DNA of 64,000 nucleotides, from assembly GCF_018991925.1 (NCBI RefSeq), contig NW_024736071.1, positions 11,649,952-11,713,951 of the forward strand. Reading direction: 5' to 3'. The notes under the pieces were generated by a model. The model made no database searches and was not told the origin of the DNA. It saw only the letters and a program-made list of their open reading frames with translations. The DNA comes from Homarus americanus. Taxonomy: Eukaryota > Arthropoda > Malacostraca > Decapoda > Nephropidae. Below, piece after piece: positions 10,335-21,720 of the stretch. Positions within the stretch are counted from its first letter, which is position 1. Each line of letters starts with the position of its first letter. The position numbers and the translations under genes are program-made.

Positions 10335-12150
10335 AGGAGACGTGAAGGGAGATGGGTAAGGGAGAGTAGGATGATGGGGAAGGGAGGATGGGGGAAGGGA
10401 GATGGATGATGGGAAGGGAGGGAGGATGATGGGGAAGGGAGAGGATGATGGGAAGGGAGAGTAGGATGATGGGGAAGGCAGGATGATAGGATGATGAGAA
10501 GGAGAGATGATGATGGGGAAGGGGAGTGGGATGATGGGGAAGGAGAGTAGGATGATGGGGGGGGAGGATGGTGGGGAAGGGAGAGTAGGATGATGGGTAA
10601 GGAGAGTAGGATGATGGGGAAGGAGAGTAGGATGATGGGTAAGGAGAGGGATGATGGGAAGGAGAGAGATGATGGGGAAGGGAGGATGGTGGGGAAGGGA
10701 GAGTAGGATGATGGGTAAGGGGAGTAGGATAATGGGGCGGGAGAGAGGATGATGGAGAGGGAGAGTAGGATGATGGGGAGGGAGAGAGGATGATGGGTAA
10801 GGAGGTGGGATGATGGGAGGAGAGTAGGATGAGGATGATGGGATGATGAAGGAGAGAGGATGATGGGAGGGAGAGGGATGATGGGAGGGAGAGTAGGATG
10901 AGGGGGAGGAGAGAGGGATGATGGGAGGGGAGAGATGGGAGGGAGAGTAGGATGATGGGGAGGGAGAGTAGATGATGATGAGGGAGGGGAGTAGGATGAT
11001 GGAGGGGAGAGAGGATGATGGGGAGGGAGAGTAGGATGATGGGTAAGGAGAGGGATGATGGGGAGGGAGAGTAGGATGATGGGGAGGGAGAGAGGATGAT
11101 GGGTGGGAGGAGAGGGATGATGGGGAGGAGAGGAGGATGATGGAGGGAGTAGGATGAGGATGATAGGATGATGGGGAGGGAGAGTAGGATGATGGGAGGA
11201 GAGGATGATGGGAGGAGAGGATGATGGGAGGGAGAGAGGATGATGGGAGAGTAGGAGAGGAGGGAGAGAGGATGATGGGGAGGGAGAGGATGATGGGTAA
11301 GGGAGAGTGGGATGATGGGGAGGGAGAGTAGGGATGATGGGGGAGGGGAGAGGATGAGTAAGGAGAGGGGATGATGGGGAGGGAGAGAGGGATAGGGAGA
11401 TGGGGAGGAGAGAGGATGATGGGGAGAGAGGATGATAGGATGATGGGGAGGGAGAGAGATGGGGAGGAGAGGATGATGAGGGAGAGAGAGAGGGAGAGGA
11501 TGATGGGGGAGAGAGGATGATGGGAGGGAGAGTAGGATGATGGGGAGGAGAGAGGATGATGGGGAGGGGAGAGTAGGATGATGGGTAAGGAGAGGGATGA
11601 TGGGGGAGAGAGGATGATGGGGAGGGGAGAGTAGGATGATGGGTATGGGAGGATAATGGGGAATGGAGGATGATGGGTAATTGAGAGTAGGATGAGGGGA
11701 AGGGAGGATTATGAGGGAATGGAGGATGATGGGTAAGGGAGATTAGGATGATGGGGAATGGAGGATGATGGGTAAGGGAGAGTAGGATGATGGGGAGGAG
11801 AGAGGATGATGGGTATGGAGGATAATGGGGAATGGAGGATGATGGGTACTGAGAGTAGGATGAGGGGGAAGGAGGATGATGAGGAATGGAGGATGATGGG
11901 TAAGGGAGATTAGGATGATGGGGAATGGAGGATGATGGGGTAAGGGAGAGTATGATGGGAGGAGAGTAGGATGATGGGTAGGAGGATAATGGGGAATGGA
12001 GGATGATGGGTAATTGAGAGTAGGATGAGGGGGAAGGAGGATGATGAGGAATGGAGGATGATGGGTAAGGAGATTAGGGATGATGGGGAAGGAGGATGAT
12101 GGGTAAGGGAGAGTAGGATGAGGGGGAAGGGAGGATGATGGGGAAGTGTG
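10335..12150. repeat. purine-rich minisatellite, about 20-21 bp unit
   Basis: Copies of AGGATGATGGGGAGGGAGAG with many one- or few-base indels. GATGATGG is the constant core. The right third (11.64-12.15 kb) carries GGTAAG and GGGAATGG variants, showing a separate expansion. The + strand has almost no C over more than 1.8 kb. Frequent single-base deletions may be true decay or long-read consensus error. Confidence 0.9.
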
Positions 12151-12208
12151 GTGGATAATAAGGCAGATGAGAGAAACATAAGCAATAGTGAGTGAGGGAA
12201 AATTTTTT

Positions 12209-12335
12209 GAGGTGGTCGTTGGAGTGAGGTGGTCGTTAAAATGAGGTGGTCGTTGGAGTTAGGTGGTCGTTAGGGTGAGTTGGTTGTTAGAATGGGGTGG
12301 TCGTTGGAATGGGGTGATCCTGTAGGAGTGAGGTA
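12209..12335. repeat. 17-bp degenerate minisatellite
   Basis: About seven copies of GAGGTGGTCGTTGGAGT with substitutions (GTTAAAAT, GTTAGGGT, GTTAGAAT) fading into unique sequence toward 12380. Confidence 0.85.
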
Positions 12336-12448
12336 GTCGCTGCAATAAGGTGTTTAACAGAAGTGAGACAGTCGGTGCAATAGGGTGGGCACAGAGCTGA
12401 GGTGATCTTTATGCAGTTGTATGACAATCACTGGACAGACGTGGTCGC

Positions 12449-12449
<1 letters not shown>

Positions 12450-12507
<58 letters not shown>
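12450..12507. repeat. (GA)n microsatellite
   Basis: About 28 GA dinucleotides. Confidence 0.95.
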
Positions 12508-12511
<4 letters not shown>

Positions 12512-12554
12512 GTGTGATGGGCTTGGTGCTGTAAACAGATCAGGTGTCGTCTAG

Positions 12555-12821
12555 CTAGGGCAGCAGACAGGGTAGTGGTAGTGGTGGTGGTGAGGAGGAG
12601 TCGGTGTCGGGGATCTTCTGGCCTCCTGCAGTCAACACCTCGATCCTGACAGGACTCCGGGTGGCCACGAAAGGTGTCTGGGGGGATCCTTCCTTCTCCT
12701 CTCCTCCTCCTACCTCTCGTCTTGCCTGTCTAGATCCGTCTGGTGCTTCCTTCACACCCCTTTGTCTGACTACCCGCGAACTGTCGGCTCCTGTCACTTC
12801 ACGATCAGAGGAAGCGGAGTC
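12555..12821 (-). CDS. candidate terminal exon, disordered polypeptide, unknown function
   Basis: On the minus strand an 88-codon frame runs from a possible acceptor (AAACAG|GACTCC at 12821) to a TAG at 12555. Composition is that of a hydrophilic, probably disordered protein: acidic/Ser start (DSASSDREVTG), then basic and Gly/Glu-rich, then a more ordered stretch (TPFVATRSPVRIEVLTAGGQ), ending in a Ser/Pro tail. There is no in-frame ATG, so it could only be an internal or last exon. The acceptor has a weak pyrimidine tract. The + strand has a competing acceptor (GGCCTCCTGCAG at 12631) and an open frame (12604-12834), so orientation is not settled. No family recognised. Confidence 0.27.
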   Translation of the reverse strand, partial: DSASSDREVTGADSSRVVRQRGVKEAPDGSRQARREVGGGEEKEGSPQTPFVATRSPVRIEVLTAGGQKIPDTDSSSPPPLPLPCLLP

Positions 12822-14240
12822 CTGTTTCGATTAAAGGTTTATTTTACGTGCATATCTTGTGTACGTGTTGTAATGAGTAGAGTGTGTGATATGTGTTTCT
12901 CGGTGTATGTGTTTGTTGGTGTAGTTGCTTTGTTTTTGTGTGTGAGTATGATTGTTTAATGTTTATGTGTATATGTCATGAATAATGTGTTTGTGTATAT
13001 ATACATATGTTCACGTGTGTGTGTGTGTGTGTGTGTGTGTACAAATAACACACATTATGGGTTAGTTATAACAAGAAATCTCATGTTTATGCAGCACCAG
13101 TATATATCAATTGCTGTGGGAAGTGAGGTAGTTAAGTCCAAGGTTTTACCCATAAAAGAACTTGGTAAAGTTATTAATTTACTCTATATGATATAATGTT
13201 CTTTGATTACTTAAGTAGTTCTTGGAATCTAAGATGTTAATGACTCCCTTTAAAATCTCTATTGACATGACATAAAAGTCCAAATTTAATACTACATTCA
13301 TTTTATAATATGGTACCTAAGAGAAGATGACTCTTCCCTAGTGTGTGTTTATGATATAGTGAAGCATCAAGTCTCCCTCACAACATCCCCTGCAGGTGTA
13401 CCAGTGGAGTAAGAAGACAGTGACGACGTGACTTGTTTTAAGAACTCCTTTGCTTATATTGAACTGTAGTGCATTAAACCTTGATTCATTACTGTTTAAG
13501 ATAATAAATACTACCTGTTAATATCCTTCAAACAACCATTAACCAAAGATGATCAAAATTAGGTCAGTAACTACACTAAACGACATGTAAACATATATCC
13601 CTCACAAGATAATACTTCTATTAGTCAATCGAGAGAGGCGGACTTTAAGCTTAATTATATTCAACAATGTCTTTGTTCAATTCAATTTCAATTGTTTGTT
13701 CCTTGATAGAGGAAGCGGGATCCTAGTGCTGTCACTAGGTCCCCCTGTAGTGTCTTTGTTTAGATGTAAGTTCCCTGAGGCGTATATAAGAGGGGATCTA
13801 CAACAGATTGATCCTGACACCTCAGCATATTTGTGCCTTGCTTCAGAGACAAGTGTATAAGTTGAGGGTCTCCAGATTAAGTGATGAGGATAGGGAGTCG
13901 GTGACGAGTAAACTGTGCCAGTGACTTCTGGGTGATGGACGGTGGTCATCCTCCACTTGTGATAAGAAACACGCGCCACCTGACGTCACCGATTACCAGC
14001 TGCTGTCCGTACCCTGTGTCCGAATATATATTTCATCTATAGATTTTATAAACATGAAGTTGATTGATTTCTATGTTAAATAGCCCTCCATTCTATACAA
14101 TTTAATTCATATACACCAATTTTTCATTAGTCTATCAGTCTTAAATCCGTAAAATTATACAAAAATCTAAGAAAAATGTCACGCGGTAAACGGAGGTCGT
14201 GACCATAGGTGTTAGAACCGATTTCCATTTTGGCGGGAAA
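12822..14240. other. single-copy intergenic or intronic stretch
   Basis: Mostly AT-rich unique DNA. It includes a short (GT)n run at 13013-13040, a small hairpin CTAGTG-CTGT-CACTAG near 13722-13737, and a TATATAAG motif at 13783-13790 in a GC-rich setting (GGCGTATATAAGAGGGG). No initiator is seen 25-30 bp downstream, so a promoter is only a possibility. A minus-strand 100-codon open frame at 13677-13979 has no recognisable domain. Confidence 0.45.

Positions 14241-14241
<1 letters not shown>

Positions 14242-14296
<55 letters not shown>
14242..14296. repeat. (GT)n microsatellite
   Basis: About 27 GT dinucleotides. Confidence 0.95.
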
Positions 14297-14297
<1 letters not shown>

Positions 14298-14780
14298 CCC
14301 CGGCTATCTTCTTTGTTTTGACCGTAAGAACCATTTAATCCAATCTGCTTGTTACACCTGTCTACCACACCTGTTTGTTTGTAGCCTCTGTCTACAATAC
14401 TTGTTTGTTTTTAATGATTGTCTACTTCTCCTGCGTATAGTGGCTGTCTACCTCTTCTGTTTACAGCGCCAATATGCCGTACTTGTTTATCTAAGCTTAT
14501 CTAATCCCAGTGTTCTCAGTTGTCTACAATAGTTAATTTGTAAGATACTATCACGCAGGATGTTTATGGAACTTGTTTATAATTTGTTTGTGCTGTTTCC
14601 TGTTTTTTTTCTACAGTTCCCTTGTTTACACTGCCCACACATTTATAACGGCTTCATAGTGAGAATTTCCATATTTTCTTTTTCTTCATATTTCTTTTCA
14701 AAGCTCAAATACGATATAAATTTCAAGTGAAGTTCATCAGTACTCACCAAAGCTAATTTAACCTAACGATATATTGTTTA
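14297..14780. other. T-rich stretch with decayed CTGTCTAC/TTGTTT repeats
   Basis: Recurrent TGTCTAC and CTTGTTTA motifs suggest an old, degraded relative of the 49-bp array that follows. No gene seen. Confidence 0.5.
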
Positions 14781-14782
14781 TA

Positions 14783-15035
14783 TAATCTGTCTACACATCG
14801 TTTATATTACCTGTCTATGTACTGTTTATATTTACCTGTCTATACATTGCTTACATTACCTGTCTATGTACTGTTTATATTTACCTGTCTACACATCGTT
14901 TATATTACCTGTCTATGTACTGTTTATATTTACCTGTCTACACATCGTTTATATTACCTGTCTATGTACTGTTTATATTACCTGTCTATGCACTGTTTAT
15001 ATTACCTGTCTATGCACTGTTTATATTACCTTACC
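14783..15035. repeat. 49-bp minisatellite collapsing to a 24-bp subunit
   Basis: Copies with TGTACTGTTTATATTTACC and CTACACATCGTTTATATTACC halves repeat at 49 bp. Starts of the GTACTG half are 49 bp apart (about 14817, 14866, 14915). The last copies use only a 24-bp unit, CCTGTCTATGCACTG plus TTTATATTA. The dimeric 49-bp unit is therefore built from two 24/25-bp monomers. Confidence 0.9.
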
Positions 15036-15745
15036 CAAAGAGGACTGAGCAAAGTTCTATCGTAATCAGTGTTGTATCAGGTAAGCATAGATCAACGCAG
15101 GTATGGCTGACGAGGATGACCAAGTCGTGCTGTGATATCGTAAAGGGCTGCACTAAATTATGCTATATTATCGTAGTTATCGTGGATCATATATAATAGT
15201 CGTACTGTGAGCGATAATTTATGGCCGAAGAAGATATACGTGACTTTCCTTTGTAAACAGTGAGGTAAGAATTGCTGCAGTTATATGGACTATCAGTATC
15301 TTTATTTTATGTATGTTCTAAAGTTTTCTGGCGCTATTCGTACAACAAAAGCAATAAAAACAAAGCGAGAACTAAAGAGGTGATGAGGTAAGGGAGTAAT
15401 CTTGTGTGAGGAGGAGGAAGTGGTGGTGGTGGGTGGCGACAGTTGTTGGGCACGAGTGGTGGTGAACACAGGTGTGACGCCCCTCACGCCTCCTATGTGT
15501 AACGTTTTCTCTATTGATTGTGTGTCGGTGTTTATGACGACACGCACATCGATTCAAACACTTGTACTATTGCTATTGTTTTAGTCGTTAATTTGAGTCA
15601 GTATAAGAATACCTTTGGTGTAAGTTATTCTTTCTAATGAAAATTAAAATACCAATGTGGTTGTTGAGCTCAATAATGTCCTTAAGTTTACAATAAGACT
15701 TAACTAATAAACTCACCAATGTAACTAATTTGTATTGTGTGCTTG
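15036..15745. other. single-copy stretch, no gene seen
   Basis: Mixed composition. Short opposing open frames near 15302-15584 have no splice support or domain. Confidence 0.5.
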
Positions 15746-15747
15746 TG

Positions 15748-17567
15748 TGTTCCACCTGTGGGTCACCAGGGCCCACCAGTTCCACCTGTGGGCCACCAGG
15801 GCTCATCAGTTCCACCTGTGGGTCACCATGCTCCACCAGTTCCACCTGTGGGTCACCAGGGCTCATCAGTTCCACCTGTGGGTCACCAGGCCCCACCAGT
15901 TCCACCTGTGGGTCACCAGGGCTCATCAGTTCCACCTGTGGGTCACCAGGGTTCATCAGTTCCACCTGTGGGTCACCAGGCCCCACCAGTTCCACCTGTG
16001 GGCCACCAGGGTTCATCAGTTCACCTGTGGGTCACAGGCCCCACCAGTTCCACCACCAACTAGTGGGCCACCAGGGGCTCATCAGTTCACCTGTGGGTCA
16101 CCAGGGTTCATCAGTTCCACCTGTGGGCCTGCAGGAGCTCATCCAGTTCCACCTGTGGGTCACAAGGGTTCATCAGTTCCACCTGTGAGTCACCAGGTTC
16201 ATCCAGTTCCAACCTGTGGGTCACCAGGGCTCATCAGTTCCACCTGTGGGCCACCAGGGCTCATCAGTTCCACCTGTGGGTCACCAGGGCTCATCAGTTC
16301 CACCTGTGGGTCACCAGGCCCCACCAGTTCCACCTGTGGGTCACCAGGCCCCACCAGTTCCACCTGTGGATCACCAGGGCTCATCAGTCTCACCTGTAGG
16401 TCACCAGGTCTCATTAGTTCCACCTATGGGTCACCAGGGTTCATCAGTTCCACCTGTGGGTCACCAGGGCTCATCAGTTTCACTTGTGGGTCACCGGGGC
16501 ACCAGTTCCCACCTGTGGGTCACCCAGGGGCGCCACCAGTTCCTGTGGGCCACCAGGGCTCATCAGTTCCGCACCAATGGGTCACCGGGGCTCATCAGTT
16601 TCCGCCGCAGCGGGCCGCAGGGTTCATCAGTTCCACCTGTGGGTCACCAGGGCTGCAGTTCCACCTGTGGGTACCAGGGTTCATCAGTTCCTGTGGGTCA
16701 CCAGGGGTCATCAGGTTCCTGTGGGTCACCAGGCCCCACCAGTTCCACCTGTGGGTCACAGGCCTGGTTCCGCCTGTGGATCACAGGGCCCCACCGGTTT
16801 CCACCTGTGGGTCACCAGGGGTTCATCAGTTCCACCTGGCGTGCCGGGCCCCTGGTTCACCTGTGGGCCACCAGGGCTCATCGGTTTCCACCTGTGGGTC
16901 ACCAGGGTTCATCAGTTCCACCTGTGGGTCACCGAGGGGTTCATCAGTTCCACCTGTGGGTCACCAGGCCCCACCAGTTCACCTGTGGGTCACCAGGGTT
17001 CATCAGTTCCACCTGTGGGTCACCAGGCCCCACCAGTTCCACCTGTGGCGCAAGAGGCTCATCAGTTTGCACTGTGGTCATGGGGTTATGGGTTTGCCTG
17101 GCCGGTCACCAGGGTTCATCGGTTCCTGCAGCGGGTCACTAGGGTTCATCAGTTCCACCTGTGGGTCACCAGGGTTCATGGTTTCACCTGCGAGGGTCAC
17201 TTGGGGCCCATCCGGTTTCACCTGAGTCACCCAGGCCTCCACCAGTTCCACCTGTAGCCGGGTCACCAAAGCCCATGAGTTCCATCTGTGGGTCACCACC
17301 AGTGCTCAATAGTTTCACCTGTGGGTCACCAGGGCTCACCAGTTCCACCTGTGGGTCACCAGGGACCACCAGTTCCACCTGTGGGTCACCAGTGCTCGTC
17401 AGTTCCAACTGTGGGTCACCAAAGCCCATGAGTTCCATCTGTGGGTCACCACCAGTGCTCAATAGTTTCACCTGTGGGTCACCAGGGCTCACCAGTTCCA
17501 CCTGTGGGTCACCAGGGCTCACCAGTTCCACCTGTGGGTCACCAGGGCCCATCAGTTCCAGCCACCG
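15748..17567. repeat. 30-bp minisatellite array, about 60 copies
   Basis: The unit is 30 bp: CCACCTGTGGGTCACCAGG followed by GCTCATCAGTT or CCCCACCAGTT. Because 30 is a multiple of three and the unit lacks stops, all + frames read as 10-residue repeats (PPVGHQGSSV, HLWVTRAHQF, TCGSPGLISS), producing a 496-codon open frame at 15735-17225. Copies are near-perfect at 15.75-16.0 and 16.2-16.45 kb and indel-rich at 16.5-17.2 kb. A two-variant pattern (GCTCATC versus CCCCACC) alternates irregularly. Not a gene. Confidence 0.95.
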
Positions 17568-17797
17568 AACACTACCTGTCAACAGTTCCACTATTAGTAC
17601 CGGAGGCAGCGACACGCCCTGCCGGTAATGGCGGCATATACTGTGTCGTGGTCACCTGTGTCTCGTCCTCACCTGTCCATTAGTACAGATCACCTGGCCC
17701 TCCCCCTGTCCATCCCATTATTATTAGATTAAGTATAGCGGGCACCTATCTATTACGCTCAGTACATTGGCGCGATGATATGTTTATAAGGCCCGCT

Positions 17798-18008
<211 letters not shown>

Positions 18009-18485
18009 AAGGAATCAGTCAATATATCCCCATTTCAATCTTCTTCTCCCATTGGCTGCACAGGATATGAGAAATTATTTTACCTATTGTTAATATCTCC
18101 TCAGCTTGACGGAACAAAAACTTGAAACAAACACCCATGTCTGCTGCGGCCACAAGCTCTAGTGTTCTCTTATCTGATTCTACTATATCATCAGATTTTT
18201 GTCCATGACGTTTATTGTTGTAAGAATATGTTAATGACTTTAAGAATGGATGAGGGGAGTATTTTTTTAGAGGCCAGCAGGTGGACCAATTGTGTTGGCA
18301 TTATTTCAAGCCATTTTGGATCATTGTTATCCTCTACATAAAGGTGCAGACACGACTTTCTCACCTGTGTGTCTGTGTAACAAAAACACAGTAGACTGAT
18401 CCTAGCAGACTCAGGTGTAGAGATGATCAGCTGTCTACCGTTAAGAGAAGGAAACAGTGGTAGGTCTTGGGTACCTTTGCTATAG

Positions 18486-18607
18486 GGACGAGTATGGGGC
18501 AGCGGCGGCAGGTGCAGAGCGGCGGCACGACGGCAGGCTGACACAGTTTCCAGAATTCGGGGAGCGCGCGTGGCGATGACGGTGACGAGGGCGGTGGAGG
18601 GAGCCAG
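18486..18607 (+). CDS. candidate internal exon, Arg/Ala-rich, unknown product
   Basis: A CpG- and GC-rich island of 122 bp is bounded on the + strand by an acceptor (CCTTTGCTATAG|GGACG) and a good donor (GCCAG|GTGAAAG). One frame is open throughout: 40 codons plus 2 bases, including RRQADTVSRIRGARVAMTVT. The other + frames contain stops. The minus strand is also open with a possible donor (GCAAAG|GTACCC) but has no good acceptor. Composition differs sharply from the AT-rich flanks. No family recognised; a CpG-rich non-coding element is the main alternative. Confidence 0.27.
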
Positions 18608-18689
18608 GTGAAAGGCCGCACCCTAGTCATTAAGTCATCCACGCGACGACTACACACCAGTCCTCCCCCTCACCTGTCTCTAGCTTCTG

Positions 18690-19000
18690 ACCCAGCAACG
18701 TTTTCCCAGTTGTGTTAATGGATGCCACAGCAGCGTTTTACCAGTACAGTAGTATTAATAGATGACAAATGTTTCCCCAATAGTGTTATTGGATGACAAA
18801 CGTTTCCCCAGTAGTGTTATTACAGTAGATCACACAGAAACGTTTCCTAAGTAGTTTTAACACATGGCATGGCAAAGTTTTCTCATTAATGCTAAATAAA
18901 TGACACAGAAACGTCATTCACTTGTGTTAGCAGACGATACAGCTGTGCTTTCACAGTTGTGTTAACAGAGGTCAAGGCAACGACATGTTTTAGTCTTGTA
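18690..19000. repeat. highly decayed minisatellite, unit about 34-40 bp
   Basis: The motif pair GATGACA(A/C)A..CGTTT.CC(C/A)AGT and TAGTGTTATT recurs with heavy divergence, clearest at 18740-18820. It looks like an old relative of the 31-bp array that follows (shared CGTTTTCCAG core). Confidence 0.6.
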
Positions 19001-19184
19001 TGATAGTGACATAGCGACGTTTTCCATGAATGTAGGTTTTTAATACAGCGGGTTTTTTTCGAGGAAAGAAAGTTAACAGCACTTAGGTTCTAGTAGTGTG
19101 ACCGTAAACCCTCTACAGGTGGGTAAGCTCAAAACTCAGTGGGATTTCTTCAGCCGTGGGTGGGGGGGGGGGAGGGGTGGATCA

Positions 19185-19452
19185 CAGCATAACGTTTTCC
19201 AGTCGCGTAAGCTTCTGGCACAATGTTTTCCAGTAGAGTAAGCTTATATACAACACTTTCCAGCTATGTGAACTTATGGTACAACGTCTTACAGCCGTGT
19301 GAACTTATGGTACAACACTTTACAGCTGTGTGGACTTATGGTACAACACTTTACAGCTGTGTGGACTTATGGTACAACACTTTACAGCTGTGTGGACTTA
19401 TGGTACAACACTTTACAGCTGTGTGGACTTATGGTACAACCTTTCCCAGAAT
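19185..19452. repeat. 31-bp minisatellite
   Basis: Copies of ACTTATGGTACAACACTTTA plus CAGCTGTGTGG repeat every 31 bp (TGGACTT at 19331 and 19362). The first three copies are divergent and the last four nearly perfect, so expansion occurred at the right end. Confidence 0.9.
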
Positions 19453-19549
19453 CTATACTCTGACTCCATATCCATGACTTATACACTGACTCGATCTCCA
19501 TGTCAGTGTGTGGTGATTTTCTCTTAACTTCTTCCTTTCTTCTCACTTT

Positions 19550-20180
19550 CTCTCTGATCTATATCCCTTTCTCTACTGTCTTCCTCCCTCTCTCTCTCTT
19601 GAAGACACATCTAAGTTGATTTTATTTTTGATTTATTTTACATTAATCAGATTGTTTGTATATTTTGAGCGTGACTGTTTCCCCACCACCACCACCACCC
19701 GCCCACCCACCCACACGCCCTCCACCCACCCACCCACCCACCACGAGTCTCTGTTTCTCTCATCTGCATTCCCTCCCTCCTCCCCTTATCCAAACCAACT
19801 TTCCAAACACCTTCTCCTCTTCCTCCGCCTTACATAATCCCCTTCTCCCTACCTGCTAACAACCCCACTCCTGCTTCCCACCCTCCCTTCCATTACCTCC
19901 TCTCCCTTACCTCCCACGACATCCTTCTCACCCCCCCACAACCTCCTTCCCACACTCCTATCTCTTCCTTCCACAACCTCCTCCTCCACCTCTACCACAA
20001 TCCCATCCTTCCACCACTCCTATTATACCTCCCTCATAACTCCCTACCATGCCTGACTGCATATCCGCCTCCCTCACACCTGCCAACATTCTCTCCTCCC
20101 CTCTCTCCCACACCTGCACCAACGCTACACCCTCAAGACACCTGCACACCACACACACACACACACCAACACACCTGTCC
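19550..20180. repeat. C/CT-rich low-complexity block
   Basis: Includes a CCCACC-rich piece at 19681-19745, CTCCTTCC-like sequence to 20060 and a short CA run at 20150-20163. No fixed unit and no gene. Confidence 0.75.
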
Positions 20181-20346
20181 ACAACTGCCAGCGTGATGGT
20201 GAACTTGTCTGTTTTAGCTGATGATGACAGTGGGAGGGAGGAAGTACAGGGGGTTGAGGGGAGAGAAGGGAGAGGGAAGAAGGGATAAAGAGGGGAGAGG
20301 GAAATGGTGGTAAATGGGGAGAGAAGGGAGGTAAAGAATGAGAATG

Positions 20347-20347
<1 letters not shown>

Positions 20348-20397
<50 letters not shown>
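20348..20397. repeat. (TTA)n microsatellite
   Basis: About 16 copies of the TTA/ATT triplet. Confidence 0.93.
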
Positions 20398-20579
20398 GTA
20401 ATAGTAGTATATTAAAGTTATTATTTTTTATATATTTTAACAAACTTAAGCTGCAAGGAGACATCAGACGTGTCACTGCTAAGTCCCTTCACCGGGGTGT
20501 TCCCTTTCCAAAGACAAGATATGTGAAGCAGGATAATCTGAACTGATGGAGATTATATGGCAGAAAAAACAACAACAAT

Positions 20580-20683
20580 CCGTAGCAGTTTGTAGGGTAG
20601 TAGTTGTGGTGGTGTGGTGACAGTGGTGGTAGTAGTAGTAGGTGGTAGAGTAGTGGTAGGGTAGTAGTGGTAGGATGGTAGTG
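20580..20683. repeat. GTAGTGGTGG-type triplet array
   Basis: Short stretch of GTAGTAGTGGTGGT low complexity. It resumes after the retroelement remnant, so the element may have inserted into an older array. Confidence 0.8.
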
Positions 20684-21028
20684 GATCTTTCTGGTGAATT
20701 TGAAGCCAGTAGACAAGAGAAAACAGGCACCAGCCAATCCATTGTTTACCATGATGAGATGTATCAAATAAAACATGTATATGGAGCAAGTAACAAGATC
20801 ACTAGATTACAAGATGGTGTAACCGCTAGACTAAGGTTAGGATATAAGTACCTTTGGCAGTATGTTCCTCAAGAATAAATTTAAAGTGTGTGGCCAGACA
20901 TATGGCCACACACTCCAACACTTCGTCTTAGGCTGTGAAAAAATAGAACCTTATAGAGATAGATCCAAGTGCACTGTGTATCAATGGTATAACACTTTAC
21001 CTCTGATGACAAGGTAGATGATATACTA
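20684..21028 (+). mobile_element. non-LTR retrotransposon C-terminal remnant with zinc-knuckle-like motif
   Basis: On + the first frame reads GEFEASRQEKTG and then ITRLQDGVTARLRLGYKYLW to a TAA near 20877. A one-base frame change continues with VCGQTYGHTLQHFVLGCEKI and PYRDRS. This order (basic RLRLGY-YLW segment, then a C-x2-C..GHTL-H..C knuckle, then a YR motif) is typical of the extreme C-terminus of several animal LINE ORF2 proteins. The first Cys of the knuckle appears replaced by Phe, and the frameshift and stop make this a dead 5'-truncated fragment. A GGTAGT array flanks both sides. Clade assignment is not possible from this piece. Confidence 0.75.
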
Positions 21029-21057
21029 AGGCTGTGTCCACACTTCGCATCTAGTGG

Positions 21058-21652
21058 CATGGTAGTAGTGGTAGGGTGGTGGTAGTAGTGGTAGGGTAGT
21101 GGTGGTAGGGTAGTGGTGGTTGTGGTGGTAGTGTAGTAGTGGAATGGAGGTAGTGGTAGGGTAGTGGTGGTGGGGTAGTGGTGGTGGGGTAGTGGTGGTA
21201 GGGAGGGGGTAGTGGTGGGGTAGAGGGTAGGGTAGTGGTGGTGGGGTAGAGCAGGGGTAGGGTAGTGGTTGTAGGGCAGGTGGTAGGGGTAGTGGTGGGG
21301 TAGGAGTGGTAGGTAGGCTGTAGGGTGTGGTAGGGGTAGAGTGGTAGGGTGTGTGTGGGGTAGGGGAGTGTGGTAGGGTAGGGGTAGTGGCTAGGGGTAG
21401 TGTGTAGGGGTAGTGGTGGGTGTAGAGGCAGGGGTAGTGGTGGTAGGGGTAGAGTGGGAGGGGGAGTGGTAGGGTAGTGGTAGGGGTAGAGGGTAGGGGT
21501 GGTGGGTGTAGTGGTGGGGGGGAGTAGGTAGGTAGTGGTGTTAGTAGTGGTAGGGGTAGTGGTGGTAGGGGTAGTGGTGGTGGGGTAGGAGTGGTAGGGT
21601 AGTGGTAGGGGTAGGGAGTGGTAGGGTAGTGGTTGTAGGGTAGTAGTGGTGG
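21058..21652. repeat. GGTAGTGGTAGG-type cryptic array, about 600 bp
   Basis: Built from GGTAGT, GGTGGGGTAGT and GGGGTAGTGGT blocks without one strict period. It is G/T-rich on + (nearly C-free). Minus open frames rich in Thr, Tyr and Pro are compositional. Confidence 0.88.
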
Positions 21653-21720
21653 GGCTGGTGTGGCCAGACCCCAGGAAAACGGAGTGGTTGGGCCATTGCC
21701 CCACAGCTGTTTTCTCCGCC

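Noticed and set aside
13783..13790. TATA promoter (GGCGTATATAAGAGGGG)
   Set aside because: Good TATA box but no initiator at 25-30 bp and no coding island downstream on +.
16000..17000. CRISPR-like array because of regular 30-bp repetition
   Set aside because: Repeats are directly contiguous with no unique spacers, and the genome is eukaryotic.
15735..17225. 496-codon frame with GSPG-like repeats as a collagen- or silk-like protein
   Set aside because: The 10-residue period is just the 30-bp unit; lacks regular Gly-X-Y and all three frames are open.
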